The notes under the pieces: generated by a model | What the model saw: only the letters and a program-made list of their open reading frames with translations | What the model was told of the DNA's origin: nothing | Databases searched by the model: none | Origin: Wagnerdoeblera sp046292685 | Lineage (GTDB): Bacteria; Pseudomonadota; Alphaproteobacteria; Rhodobacterales; Rhodobacteraceae | DNA length: 64,000 nt | Direction of reading: 5' to 3' | Assembly (NCBI RefSeq): GCF_046292685.1 | Contig: NZ_JBKBQM010000005.1 | Coordinates: 1-64,000 of the forward strand | Made by a program: the position numbers and the translations under genes | In this document: one piece after another, positions 35,528 to 44,052 of the stretch | Layout of the letters: each line of letters starts with the position of its first letter | Position numbering within the stretch: the first letter of the stretch is position 1

Positions 35528-36583
35528 ATGGCCAAGGCCGAGTTCTGGCGCGGGCGCCGGGTGTTGGTGACCGGGCACACCGGGTTCAAGGGCGGCTGGC
35601 TGGCGCTGTGGCTGGCGCGGATGGGGGCCGAGGTGCATGGCCTGGCCTTGCCGCCCGACACCGCCCCGGCGCTGCACGACCTGGCGCGCGTGGGCGAACG
35701 GGTGGCGGGCCGGATGCTGGACATCACCGATGCGCCGGCGCTGGCCCGGACCGTGGCCGAGATCGCCCCCGAGGTGGTGTTTCACCTGGCCGCGCAGCCG
35801 CTGGTGCGGCTGTCGCACGACGAACCGCTGCGCACCTTTGCCACCAACGTTATGGGCACCGCCAACCTGCTGGAGGCCTGCCGCGCCGTTGCCCCCTTGC
35901 GCGCGGTGGTGGTGGTGACCACCGACAAGGTCTACGAAAACCGCGAATGGGTCTGGCCCTATCGTGAAAGCGACCCGCTGGGCGGCAAGGATCCCTACTC
36001 TGCCTCGAAATCGGCGGCGGAAATGGCGGTGCTGGCCTGGCGGCGCAGCTATTTCGAGCGCGCCGGCGTGCCGGTCGTGACCGCGCGCGGCGGCAATGTG
36101 ATCGGCGGGGGCGATTGGTCGGCCGACCGGCTGGTGCCCGACCTGTTCCGCGCCCTGGCCGCCCGCCGCGCGCTGGAAATCCGCGCCCCTGCCTCGGTCC
36201 GGCCCTGGCAGCACGCGCTGGTGCTGTGCCACGGCTATCTGGACCTGGCCGAAGCGGCGATCGACGGCAGGGTGCCGGGCGAAGGGGCCTGGAACTTTGG
36301 CCCCCTGCCGCCCGACTGCGTGCCCGTGGCCGCGCTGCTGGACCGTTTCGCCGCCGCAGGCGTGGCGCCGGGGGTGCGCGTGGTACCGGGCGACGGCAAA
36401 CCCGAAGCGCGGATGCTGGCGCTGGACAGCGCCAGGGCCCGGGCCGAACTGGGCTGGCGCCCGGCGCTGGAGCTGGCCGAGGCGGTGGAATGGACCGCGC
36501 GCTGGTATCTGGCCGCCGCCGCCGGGGCCGACATGCAGGCCGAGACGCTGGCCCAGATCGACGCCTACGCGGGCCGGCTGTGA
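35528..36583 (+). CDS. rfbG: CDP-glucose 4,6-dehydratase
   Basis: A 351-residue short-chain dehydrogenase/epimerase-type enzyme that makes CDP-4-keto-6-deoxyglucose. The NAD fingerprint is VLVTGHTGFKGGWLALWL, active-site VVTTDKVYEN, catalytic Tyr-Lys in DPYSASKSAAE, and the RfbG-specific ARGGNVIGGGDWSADRLVPD. It is preceded by GGGGGAAAGC, a good ribosome site for the ATG at 35528. Its TGA overlaps the GTG of the next gene. The substrate is made by RfbF from the same cluster. Confidence 0.92.
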   Translation: MAKAEFWRGRRVLVTGHTGFKGGWLALWLARMGAEVHGLALPPDTAPALHDLARVGERVAGRMLDITDAPALARTVAEIAPEVVFHLAAQPLVRLSHDEPLRTFATNVMGTANLLEACRAVAPLRAVVVVTTDKVYENREWVWPYRESDPLGGKDPYSASKSAAEMAVLAWRRSYFERAGVPVVTARGGNVIGGGDWSADRLVPDLFRALAARRALEIRAPASVRPWQHALVLCHGYLDLAEAAIDGRVPGEGAWNFGPLPPDCVPVAALLDRFAAAGVAPGVRVVPGDGKPEARMLALDSARARAELGWRPALELAEAVEWTARWYLAAAAGADMQAETLAQIDAYAGRL

Positions 36584-37665
36584 GCGGCGTTGCCATTGTC
36601 GGCGGCGGTCGCTGGGCGCGGGTGCTGGGGTCGGTGCTGGCGCGGATCGACCCGGGGCCGGTCTCGGTGTGTTCGCCGGGCAACCCGGCGGCCTGGGCCG
36701 ACCGCCCGCAAGGCTGGCGGATGGCCGGGCTGGATGCGATCTGGCGCGATGCGGGCATTGCCCATGTGCTGATCGCCCGCCGTGCGCGCGACCATGCCGA
36801 AACCGTGCTGGCCGCGCTGGCGGCGGGCAAGGCGGTGCTGGTGGAAAAGCCCTTTTGCCTGACCCGGGCCGAGGCGGATGCCATTCTGGCCGCCGGCGGC
36901 ACCTGCCGGACCGGCCTTGTGTTTCTGCACGCAGGCTACCTTGCCCGCTTTCGCGCCGCCGTTCTGGCCGCAGGCCGGCCGCAGCACCTGGTGCTGACCT
37001 GGTCCGACCCCACGTCCGAGCATCGCCACGGCGCCGCCAAGACGCATGATGCCAGCCTGAACGTGGTGCAGGATGTGCTGCCGCATGCCTGGTCGGTGCT
37101 GCGCCCGCTGTTGCCGGCAGACCCGGCGCTGACCGCCGCCGCCATCGCCGATGGCGGTGCGCGGGTGGACCTGACCTGGCAGGCGGGCGATGCAACCGCG
37201 GAAATCCGCCTGTGCCGGGGGGCTGCGCAACGCGTGCGGCACCTGGCGCTGAGCGGCGCGGGGCTGGAGGCGGCGCTGGACTTTGCCGCCGAACCCGGCG
37301 CCGCCATGCTGAACGGCGCCCCGCTGGACGTGGCCGCCGGCCACGCCAGCCCGCTGGAGGCCGAGTTGCGCGGCTTTCTGGCCGGGGCCATGCACCCGCT
37401 GGCCGATGTGGCGCAGGCGGTGCAGGCGCTGGACCTGACGCTGGCGGCAATGGCGCGCATCCGCCCCTTGCAGGCGCAGGCGATCCGGGCCGGCCATGCC
37501 GGGGCCTTGCGCGAGGTGGCGCTTGGCGGCATCGCCGGCGACGGCCGCCCGGCCGCGCGCGCCGACATCGCGCGCTGGCTGGGTCTTGCCGAAGACGCGC
37601 CTGCCTTCAACGCCGCGTGGACAGCCGCCTTTCCGCCGGATATGAGCGGCGGGAAAGGCCGCTGA
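36580..37665 (+). CDS. Gfo/Idh/MocA-family oxidoreductase, probable sugar-nucleotide reductase
   Basis: A 361-residue NAD(P)-dependent enzyme. The N-terminal Rossmann fold (VAIVGGGRWARVLGSVLARI) is followed by GKAVLVEKPFCLTRAEAD, whose EKP motif holds the catalytic Lys of the family. The start is GTG in a GTGA overlap with rfbG. The C-terminal domain is shorter and more divergent than usual. By position it would reduce the keto group of the CDP-4-keto sugar after C-methylation. This is an inference from the cluster. Confidence 0.78.
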   Translation: MSGVAIVGGGRWARVLGSVLARIDPGPVSVCSPGNPAAWADRPQGWRMAGLDAIWRDAGIAHVLIARRARDHAETVLAALAAGKAVLVEKPFCLTRAEADAILAAGGTCRTGLVFLHAGYLARFRAAVLAAGRPQHLVLTWSDPTSEHRHGAAKTHDASLNVVQDVLPHAWSVLRPLLPADPALTAAAIADGGARVDLTWQAGDATAEIRLCRGAAQRVRHLALSGAGLEAALDFAAEPGAAMLNGAPLDVAAGHASPLEAELRGFLAGAMHPLADVAQAVQALDLTLAAMARIRPLQAQAIRAGHAGALREVALGGIAGDGRPAARADIARWLGLAEDAPAFNAAWTAAFPPDMSGGKGR

Positions 37666-37695
37666 CCGGCGCGGCACCCATACCCAGAGGCATTC

Positions 37696-38955
37696 ATGGT
37701 CGACCACGACGTTTCCCCCGGCAAGCTGTCCCGCTGCCAGATCTGCGGTTGCGAGGATCTGGAACTGGTGCTGGACGTGGGCCATCAGCCGCTGTGCGAC
37801 AGCCTGCTGACGGCCGACCGGCTGGACATGCCCGAGGTGTTCTACCCCTTGCGGCAATGGCGCTGCCCGCGCTGCACCCTGAACCAGCTGGATCACGTGG
37901 TCGATGGCAGCGTGGTCTATGCCCCGGAATACCCCTACCGCTCGGGCATTACCGCCGAGTTGCGGGTGTATCAGGAGGCCTTCGCCGACAGCGTCATCGG
38001 CAAGATCGGGCTGGAACCCGGCAGCCTGTGCGTGGACATCGGGTCGAACGACGGCACGCTGCTGACCGGATTTCGCAAGAAGGGCATGGTCGCCCTGGGG
38101 GTCGAGCCCACCAACATCGCCCATATCGCCCGCGCCGAAAACGGGATCGAGACGATCCAGAGCTTTTTCACCGAAGCCGTCGCCCGCGACATCGTGGCCG
38201 AACGCGGCCATGCAAAGGTTGTCACCACCACCAACGTCTTTGCCCACATGGCACCCCTGGGCGAGGTGATGCGCGGCATCGCGGCGCTGCTGGCCAATGA
38301 CGGCGTGTTCATCACCGAAAGCCATTACCTGCTGGATGTGCTGAAGGGCGCGCAATACGACACGATCTATCACGAACACATCCGCACCTATTCGCTGAAA
38401 TCGCTGGTGACGCTGGTGGATTTCTACGGGATGGAGGTGTTCCACGTGCAGCGCGCCGACCGTTACGGCGGCAACATCCGCGCCTATGTCGCCCGCAAGG
38501 GCACCCGGCCGATGGACCCTTCGGTGGCCGCGCTGCTGGCGGTGGAAGCCGAAGCCGGGCTGGCCGACGGCGCCATCTACAAGGCGTTTTCCGACAACGC
38601 CTATCGCACCCGCGACGACCTGATGGAGTTCGCCTATCGGGCGAAGAAGAACGGGCACTCGTTCGTCGGCAATTCCTGCCCCGGGCGCTGTTCCACGCTG
38701 CTGAACTTCTGCGGGATGAAGCCGGAGCTGCTGCCCTATCTGGCCGAGCAGCCCACCTCGCTGAAGCTGGGGATGTATCTGCCTGGCCTGCACCAGCCCA
38801 TCGTGGAAAACTCGATCCTCATCCGCGAACAGCCCGATTTCGTGCTGCTGCTGGCCTGGCACTATGCCAAGCCGATCAGGGAGCAACTGCGCGCCCGGGG
38901 GCTGAAGTCCAGGTTCGTGATGCCGCTGCCGCGCTTCGAAGTGCTGGAGGACTGA
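37696..38955 (+). CDS. NDP-hexose C-methyltransferase (TylCIII/NovU type)
   Basis: A 419-residue SAM-dependent methyltransferase with the three-part layout of sugar C-methyltransferases. The N-terminal zinc domain has Cys pairs in CQICGCED and RCPRCTLNQ. The SAM domain has CVDIGSNDGTLLTGF, and a second motif GVEPTNIAHIA. The C-terminal domain has SFVGNSCPGRCSTLLNF. The IYHEHIRTYSL segment carries the active-site His/Glu pair. It would add a methyl to a carbon next to the 4-keto group made by RfbG. Confidence 0.87.
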   Translation: MVDHDVSPGKLSRCQICGCEDLELVLDVGHQPLCDSLLTADRLDMPEVFYPLRQWRCPRCTLNQLDHVVDGSVVYAPEYPYRSGITAELRVYQEAFADSVIGKIGLEPGSLCVDIGSNDGTLLTGFRKKGMVALGVEPTNIAHIARAENGIETIQSFFTEAVARDIVAERGHAKVVTTTNVFAHMAPLGEVMRGIAALLANDGVFITESHYLLDVLKGAQYDTIYHEHIRTYSLKSLVTLVDFYGMEVFHVQRADRYGGNIRAYVARKGTRPMDPSVAALLAVEAEAGLADGAIYKAFSDNAYRTRDDLMEFAYRAKKNGHSFVGNSCPGRCSTLLNFCGMKPELLPYLAEQPTSLKLGMYLPGLHQPIVENSILIREQPDFVLLLAWHYAKPIREQLRARGLKSRFVMPLPRFEVLED

Positions 38956-38958
38956 CGC

Positions 38959-39933
38959 GTGGAGGACCGTCCGCTGATCTCGGTCATCGTGCCGGTCTTC
39001 AACGAGGAAGACAACGTCGAGCGGTGCTATCGCGCGGTGCGCGAGGTCTTTGCCCGCGTGGCGGATGAATACCGGCTGGAGCTGTTCTTTTCCGACAACC
39101 ACTCCACCGATCGCACGTTCGAGTTGCTGGCCGGGCTGGCCGCGCGTGACCCGGATGTGCGGGTGATCCGGCTGGCGCGCAACTTCGGGTTCCAGCGCTC
39201 GGTCCTGACGGCGTTCCGCAACGTCTCGGGCGATGCGGCGGTGCAGATCGACTGCGACCTGCAAGACCCGCCCGAGCTGATCCTGGAGTTTCTCAAGCTC
39301 TGGCGGCAGGGGCATGATGTGGTGGTGGGCATCCGGCGCAAGCGGCAAGAGGCTGCGGTGCTGCAACTGGCGCGCAAGGGGTTCTACCGGCTGCTGCGGC
39401 GCATTTCCGACGACCAGATGATCGACGACGCCGGCGATTTCCGTCTGGTGGATCGCAGCGTGATCGAACGGTTGCGCGAGGTGCGCGATGCGCGGCCCTA
39501 TACGCGCGGGCTGGTGTCGGCGCTGTCGGCGCGGCAGACCGGCATCCCGTATGACCGTTCGGCGCGCGAATTCGGCAAATCGAAATTCCCGGTGCGGCGG
39601 CTGTTCGGCTTTGCCATGGACGGCATCGTCAATCATTCGCTGGTGCCCTTGCGGCTGGCGACCTGGATAGGGATGGCGGCGTTCCTGGGCGCCTTCCTGA
39701 TGATCCTGTGGTATGTCGGCCGCTACGCCCTGGGGGGGGCCGACTGGCCGCCCGGCTTTGCCACGCTGGCGGTGCTGCTCTTGGGGTCCATCGGGCTCAA
39801 TGCCATGCTGATCGGGATTTTGGGCGAATACGTCGGCCGGATCTATGAGGAGGTGCGCGTGCGCCCGCTGACCATCATCGAAACCTCGTTGAACCTGGAC
39901 CGCGCGCCCGACACGGAAAGGGCGCGGGCATGA
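38959..39933 (+). CDS. GtrB/ArnC-like polyprenyl-phosphate glycosyltransferase (GT2)
   Basis: A 324-residue GT2 enzyme with a GTG start. It has ISVIVPVFNEEDNV, FSDNHSTDRTF, QIDCDLQDPPELILEFLK (DxD-like) and FGKSKFPVRRLFGF before two C-terminal membrane helices (~235-300) and EYVGRIYEEVRVRP. This is the layout of GtrB, ArnC and DPM enzymes, which load one sugar onto undecaprenyl phosphate. Its stop overlaps rfbF by ATGA. With GtrA it supplies a flippable lipid-linked sugar. Confidence 0.9.
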   Translation: MEDRPLISVIVPVFNEEDNVERCYRAVREVFARVADEYRLELFFSDNHSTDRTFELLAGLAARDPDVRVIRLARNFGFQRSVLTAFRNVSGDAAVQIDCDLQDPPELILEFLKLWRQGHDVVVGIRRKRQEAAVLQLARKGFYRLLRRISDDQMIDDAGDFRLVDRSVIERLREVRDARPYTRGLVSALSARQTGIPYDRSAREFGKSKFPVRRLFGFAMDGIVNHSLVPLRLATWIGMAAFLGAFLMILWYVGRYALGGADWPPGFATLAVLLLGSIGLNAMLIGILGEYVGRIYEEVRVRPLTIIETSLNLDRAPDTERARA

Positions 39934-40703
39934 AGGCCGTCATCCTGGCCGGCGGGCGCGGCACCCGCATTTCCGAGGAAAGCCACCTGCGCCCCAAGCC
40001 GATGGTGGAAATCGGCGACAAGCCGATCCTGTGGCACATCATGAAGATCTATGCCGCCCACGGCATCAACGACTTCGTCATCTGCCTGGGCTATCGCGGC
40101 TATGTCATCAAGGAATACTTCGCCAACTACCGGCTGCATTCCAGTGCTGCGGTGACCTTTGACTATGCCACCGGCGACACGGTCTATGAGCAGGGCGGGG
40201 GCGAGCCCTGGCGCGTGACGCTGGTGGAAACGGGCCTCGATACCCAGACCGGCGGGCGGCTGCGGCGGATCCGGCCCTGGGTCGCGGGGGACGAGGCGTT
40301 CTGCATGACCTATGGCGACGGGCTGTCGGATGTGGACATCACCGCCAGCATCGACCACCACCGGGCGCAAGGCCGCCTTGCCACGGTGACAACGGTGGTG
40401 CCCCCTGGCCGGTTCGGCGTGATCCAGACCCGGGGGTCGGCGGTCACCGCCTTTACCGAAAAGCCGGCGGGCGATGGCACCCAGATCAACGGCGGCTTCT
40501 TCGTGCTGTCGCCCAAGGTGCTGGACCTGATCGAAGGCGATGCGACGGTGTGGGAAAAGGAGCCCCTGCAGCGGCTCGCCGAAACCGGGCAGCTGACGGC
40601 CTTTGCGCATGCCGGGTTCTGGCAACCGATGGACACCTTGCGCGAGCGCGACCTGTTGCACGGGCTGTGGGAAACCGGGCGCGCGCCGTGGAAGCGGTGG
40701 TGA
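39930..40703 (+). CDS. rfbF: glucose-1-phosphate cytidylyltransferase
   Basis: A 257-residue nucleotidyltransferase. The start MKAVILAGGRGTRISEES (with HLRPKPMVEIGD) is the signature of RfbF. It also has CLGYRGYVIKEYF, FCMTYGDGLSDVDI and FWQPMDTLRERDLL. It makes CDP-glucose from CTP and glucose-1-phosphate, the first step of the CDP-sugar route. The length and motifs are intact. It is coupled to the GT2 gene by ATGA and followed one base later by a methyltransferase gene. Confidence 0.95.
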   Translation: MKAVILAGGRGTRISEESHLRPKPMVEIGDKPILWHIMKIYAAHGINDFVICLGYRGYVIKEYFANYRLHSSAAVTFDYATGDTVYEQGGGEPWRVTLVETGLDTQTGGRLRRIRPWVAGDEAFCMTYGDGLSDVDITASIDHHRAQGRLATVTTVVPPGRFGVIQTRGSAVTAFTEKPAGDGTQINGGFFVLSPKVLDLIEGDATVWEKEPLQRLAETGQLTAFAHAGFWQPMDTLRERDLLHGLWETGRAPWKRW

Positions 40704-40704
40704 C

Positions 40705-41415
40705 ATGGCGGGCAAGTCGGTCAACGAGGAGATCTTCGACGGGGTGGCCGGGCGCTATTCGGAAACCATCGACGCAAGCCTTGGCCGCTTCGGTGCCAGT
40801 CACGATTTCTTTACCCGTCACAAGGCAAGGCTGATCGCGCGGTTGCTGGCGGCGCGCGGCCGAAGCCCGGCCGACATGGACCTGCTGGACGTGGGCTGCG
40901 GCATCGGGCAAATCCACGACCTGATCGGGCCATCGTTTCGCAGCGTGACGGGGGTGGATGTATCTTCGGCCTCGATCGACCAGGCGAAGGCGCGCTTTCC
41001 CGATTACCGCTACATGGCCTATGGCGGCGACCGCCTGCCGTTCGACGACGCCGGTTTCGACATGGCGATGGCGATCTGCGTGTTCCACCACGTGCCCCCG
41101 GCCCAGTGGCAGGCGCTGGCCGCCGACATGCTGCGCGTGCTGCGCCCGGGCGGGCTGGCGCTGGTGATCGAGCACAACCCCTGGAATCCGGTCACCCGCC
41201 GCATTGTCAACACCTGCCCAATCGACCGCGACGCGGTGCTGTTGACCCGAGGGCAGACGGTGGAGCTGTTCCGCAAGGCCGGCGCCACGCAGGTGATCGC
41301 GCGTTCGGTGCTGTCGATCCCGCCGCAGACCGAGACGCTGATGACCGTGGACGGCTGGTTCGGCCGGCTGCCGTTCGGCGCGCAATACTGGTGCCTGGCG
41401 GTGAAGGGTGGTTAG
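40705..41415 (+). CDS. class I SAM-dependent methyltransferase
   Basis: A 236-residue methyltransferase. Motif I is LLDVGCGIGQIHDLIG, motif II GVDVSSASIDQAKARF, and post-I DMAMAICVFHHVPPAQW. It is of the broad Methyltransf_11 type. In this cluster it could O-methylate the sugar or the glycan acceptor; the sequence does not decide. It overlaps gtrA by 8 bp. Confidence 0.75.
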   Translation: MAGKSVNEEIFDGVAGRYSETIDASLGRFGASHDFFTRHKARLIARLLAARGRSPADMDLLDVGCGIGQIHDLIGPSFRSVTGVDVSSASIDQAKARFPDYRYMAYGGDRLPFDDAGFDMAMAICVFHHVPPAQWQALAADMLRVLRPGGLALVIEHNPWNPVTRRIVNTCPIDRDAVLLTRGQTVELFRKAGATQVIARSVLSIPPQTETLMTVDGWFGRLPFGAQYWCLAVKGG

Positions 41416-41833
41416 GCCGCTGGAGTGGCTGGCAAGGTCGCAGGCGCTGCCGGCCCGGATGATCCGCTTCGGCATCGTGGGCGGGGCGACCAGTGCCGCC
41501 TACGCGCTGGTGGTGGCGGGTCTGGTGCACCCGGTTTCCGAACCCGTGGCGGCGGCGCTGGCCTATCTGGTCTTGCTGCCGGTCAACTACCTTGGCCACC
41601 GCCGCGCCACCTTCCGTTCGCGCGCGCCCGGGGGGCCGGAGCTGCTGCGTTACCTTGCGGTGCATGGCCTGACGCTGCTGGCCTGCATGGCGGTAATGCA
41701 GGGGGTCACCGCCGGCCTGGGCGCAAGCCACTGGGCCGGGTCTGCGGCGATCGTGGTGATGGCGCCGGTGCTGAACTTCGTGCTGATGCACCTGTGGGTG
41801 TTCCGCCGGGAAACGGCCGGGCCGGGGCGCTGA
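41408..41833 (+). CDS. gtrA: GtrA-family membrane protein (lipid-linked sugar flippase component)
   Basis: A 141-residue four-helix GtrA protein with a GTG start overlapping the previous gene. Features are RFGIVGGATSAAYALVVAGL, YLVLLPVNYLGHRRATFRS and the C-terminal LNFVLMHLWVFRRE. GtrA proteins help move undecaprenyl-phosphate-sugars across the inner membrane. It is the last gene of the glycan cluster, 23 bp from the 3' end of tRNA-Ser. Confidence 0.87.
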   Translation: MVRPLEWLARSQALPARMIRFGIVGGATSAAYALVVAGLVHPVSEPVAAALAYLVLLPVNYLGHRRATFRSRAPGGPELLRYLAVHGLTLLACMAVMQGVTAGLGASHWAGSAAIVVMAPVLNFVLMHLWVFRRETAGPGR

Positions 41834-41856
41834 GCCCGGGGCGATCCTGGCGGCGC

Positions 41857-41944
41857 TGGCGGAAGAGGTGGGATTCGAACCCACGGATGGTTGCCCATCG
41901 GCGGTTTTCAAGACCGCTGCCTTAAACCACTCGGCCACTCTTCC
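41857..41944 (-). tRNA. tRNA-Ser (anticodon UGA)
   Basis: An 88-nt type II tRNA with encoded CCA. The acceptor stem is GGAAGAG paired with CTCTTCC, the D-arm contains GGCCGAGTGG, and the anticodon arm reads GCGGT-CTTGAAA-ACCGC, giving TGA. A long variable arm (CGATGGGCAACCATCG) marks it as Ser. The T-arm is GTGGGTTCGAATCCCAC. All stems pair well. It reads UCA and by wobble other UCN codons, so it may be essential, which bears on the nature of this replicon. Confidence 0.95.
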
Positions 41945-42311
41945 CTGCGGCGGCCCGTTCGTGCGCTGCCGCATGGTGTTAGGCACAAGCGCCCGTCATT
42001 GCAAGCGCCTGCCCGGGTGCCCGGCCGGTCGCCAGCCGGGCGATTGCGGCCCTGGAGGGCTTTCGACCATGATTTGCAATCTTGCAACACTGTTTGAAAC
42101 GGTCGTTTGAAAGAAGATGCAACCGCGTTGCCGCCAGCCCGAACGCCATGTTTTCCTTTCCCATGCCGGGCCGGGCACGCGACCGTGGCAGCCAATCCGG
42201 CGCGAGGCGCGCCCGCCGTCGCGTCGCCGACGTCAAAAGGCGAAGTAGCGTTCGAAATCGCAGCATTTTGCAGATCGCAGCGATCTTCCCCAACCACCGA
42301 ACGCCCTCGGC
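41945..42311. other. intergenic region upstream of tRNA-Ser
   Basis: About 365 bp with no convincing gene. It must hold the tRNA promoter near 41945-42000. A relatively AT-rich part (about 42065-42125) contains the near direct repeat GTTTGAAACG/GTCGTTTGAAAG. No hairpin or motif I can assign. Confidence 0.4.
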
Positions 42312-43409
42312 TCAGTGCCCCAGCCGCGCCATGAAGCCGCGGTCGATCCGGTCCTTAAGCCGCCACAGCCAGCGGCCCTGCAGCGTCAGCCCGCGCCATT
42401 CGGCCACCGCCGCGCGTTCGCCCAAGGTGACCAGCTTCAGGAAATCGTCCTGCGGCGCATAGGGCACCAGCGGCGCGCCGCGCGCCAGCGCCACGATGTT
42501 GCGCGCAAGGATCGGCGCCTGTCGCACGGCGTAGACGCCGGCCTTGGGCCGCGGCGCGTGTGACATGGCAGCGCAGTCGCCGGCGGCAAACAGGGTGCCG
42601 CGCCCTTGCACCTGCAAGGTCGGGTCCACCCGCACGAAACCGCGTTCGTCCACCGGCAGGCAGCCGGCCAGCCATTCGGCCGCGCGCGCCCCCGCCGCGC
42701 CGATCACCAGCCGCGCCGGAATGCGGGGGTCCCCGGCCAGCTCCACGCCTTCGGCCGAAACCGCCTGCACCCGCGCCCCTGCGGCCACCGTAACGCCTTG
42801 CGCCTGCAACCGCCGTTCCAGCAGCGCCACGCTGCGCGGCGCCAGCCCGCGGCCGATGGTCGGCCCGGCCTCGATCAGCGTGACCCGGGCGGCATGGCGA
42901 TGCACCAGCGCCAGCGCGATTTCCACGCCCGCGACCCCGGCGCCGATCACCGCCACCGGCAAGCCCTGCTGCGCCTCCAGCAGCGGCCCGACGCGCGCAA
43001 CGAAGCCGCCCAGCGGCTTGACCGCGACGGCATGCGCCTCGAACCCCGCAACCTCCGGCATCCGCGCATGGCTGCCGATATCGAGCGAGGCCAGATCGAA
43101 CCCCACCCGGCGGTGCCCGGCCGGCCCCGCCAGCTCCAGCGCGCCATCGCCGACCGCAACCGCAGCGGCCTGCATCACCTCGATCCCGTGGCGGCGGGCA
43201 AAACCCGTCAGATCCACCGATGCATCGCGCAGCCTGTAATGCCCGGCCAACACCCCCGGCAACATCCCCGAATAGGTCGCCGCCGGCGCCGGATCGACCA
43301 ACAGGATGCGCGCCTGCGGCAGGCCCGCCCGAATCGCCGGCACCGCCAGCAGATGCGCATGCCCCGCCCCGACCAGCACGATGTGCGGGCGCTCAGACCC
43401 CGGCGGCAT
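42312..43409 (-). CDS. FAD/NAD(P)-dependent oxidoreductase (NDH-2-like)
   Basis: A 365-residue pyridine-nucleotide-disulfide-type flavoprotein. FAD binding is IVLVGAGHAHLLAVPAI, NAD binding LPVAVIGAGVAGVEIALAL, and the second FAD segment TLFAAGDCAAM. The GAGHAHL start is that of the flavoprotein domain sometimes fused to SelD, and of NDH-2-like enzymes. There is no redox-active Cys pair, so electrons probably go to a quinone or small acceptor. It is the last gene of the ydjX-ynj-like operon and overlaps the ATPase gene by 17 bp. Confidence 0.78.
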   Translation of the reverse strand: MPPGSERPHIVLVGAGHAHLLAVPAIRAGLPQARILLVDPAPAATYSGMLPGVLAGHYRLRDASVDLTGFARRHGIEVMQAAAVAVGDGALELAGPAGHRRVGFDLASLDIGSHARMPEVAGFEAHAVAVKPLGGFVARVGPLLEAQQGLPVAVIGAGVAGVEIALALVHRHAARVTLIEAGPTIGRGLAPRSVALLERRLQAQGVTVAAGARVQAVSAEGVELAGDPRIPARLVIGAAGARAAEWLAGCLPVDERGFVRVDPTLQVQGRGTLFAAGDCAAMSHAPRPKAGVYAVRQAPILARNIVALARGAPLVPYAPQDDFLKLVTLGERAAVAEWRGLTLQGRWLWRLKDRIDRGFMARLGH

Positions 43410-44052
43410 GGGGGCCTCCGGTCGTCAGGTGCACAACCGCGCCGCCGGCGGCCTCGGCATCGGCGGGGTCGTGGGTGACCAGCAGCGCCGGAATGCCCCG
43501 GCTGCGGACATGGCCGAAGACAAAGCGCCGCATGTCGGCGCGCAAGGCAGCGTCCAGGCTGGAAAAGGGCTCGTCCAGCAACAGTGCCGCCGGTTCGGCC
43601 AGCAAGGTGCGCATCAGCGCCGCGCGCGACCGCTGCCCCCCCGACAGGCTGGCCGGGTCGCGGTCGTGCAGGCCGCCAAGCCCGGCCTGTTCCAGCGCCG
43701 CCGCCACCGCCGCCCGCCGCGCCGCGCGCCCGCGCACCCGCGCCGGCAGGCCGAAGCCCAGGTTGTCGCCCAGGCTCAGATGCGCAAACAGCACCGGCTG
43801 CTGCATCATCAGCCCCACCTTGCGCGCCTCGGGCGCCAGCCCGGCCAGGTCGCACCCGTTCAGCCGGATGCGCCCCGCCAGCCGGAACCCCGGTGCCAGA
43901 TGCCCGGCAATCGCGTCCAGCAGGGTCGATTTCCCGGCGCCCGAGGCGCCCATCACCGTGGCAACCGCGCCGGGCGCGATGCGCAGGTCCAGCGGGGCGA
44001 ACAGCGCGCCCGCGGGCGCGACGATCTGCACCCGCTCCAGCTCCAGGCTCAT
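43393..44052 (-). CDS. ABC transporter ATP-binding protein (YnjD-like)
   Basis: A 219-residue ATPase: Walker A MGASGAGKSTLLDAI, Q-loop LMMQQPVLF, signature LSGGQRSRAAL, Walker B ALLLDEPFSSLDAALR, switch VTHDPADAE. It is short, like YnjD and ThiQ. Its ATG overlaps the fused permease gene (ATGA). It powers the YnjC-like permease. Confidence 0.87.
   Translation of the reverse strand: MSLELERVQIVAPAGALFAPLDLRIAPGAVATVMGASGAGKSTLLDAIAGHLAPGFRLAGRIRLNGCDLAGLAPEARKVGLMMQQPVLFAHLSLGDNLGFGLPARVRGRAARRAAVAAALEQAGLGGLHDRDPASLSGGQRSRAALMRTLLAEPAALLLDEPFSSLDAALRADMRRFVFGHVRSRGIPALLVTHDPADAEAAGGAVVHLTTGGPHAAGV

Noticed and set aside
32768..37450. 1560-codon open frame antisense to the glycan genes
   Set aside because: Composition is Pro/Arg/Gln/His-rich throughout with no motif; it crosses several certain genes on the other strand.
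36565..39636. 1023-codon antisense open frame
   Set aside because: Same reason: it is opposite the Gfo/Idh, C-methyltransferase and GT2 genes and has no family-like sequence.
41857..41944. integration (att) site with a visible direct repeat
   Set aside because: I saw no second copy of the tRNA 3' end in the window and no integrase gene.
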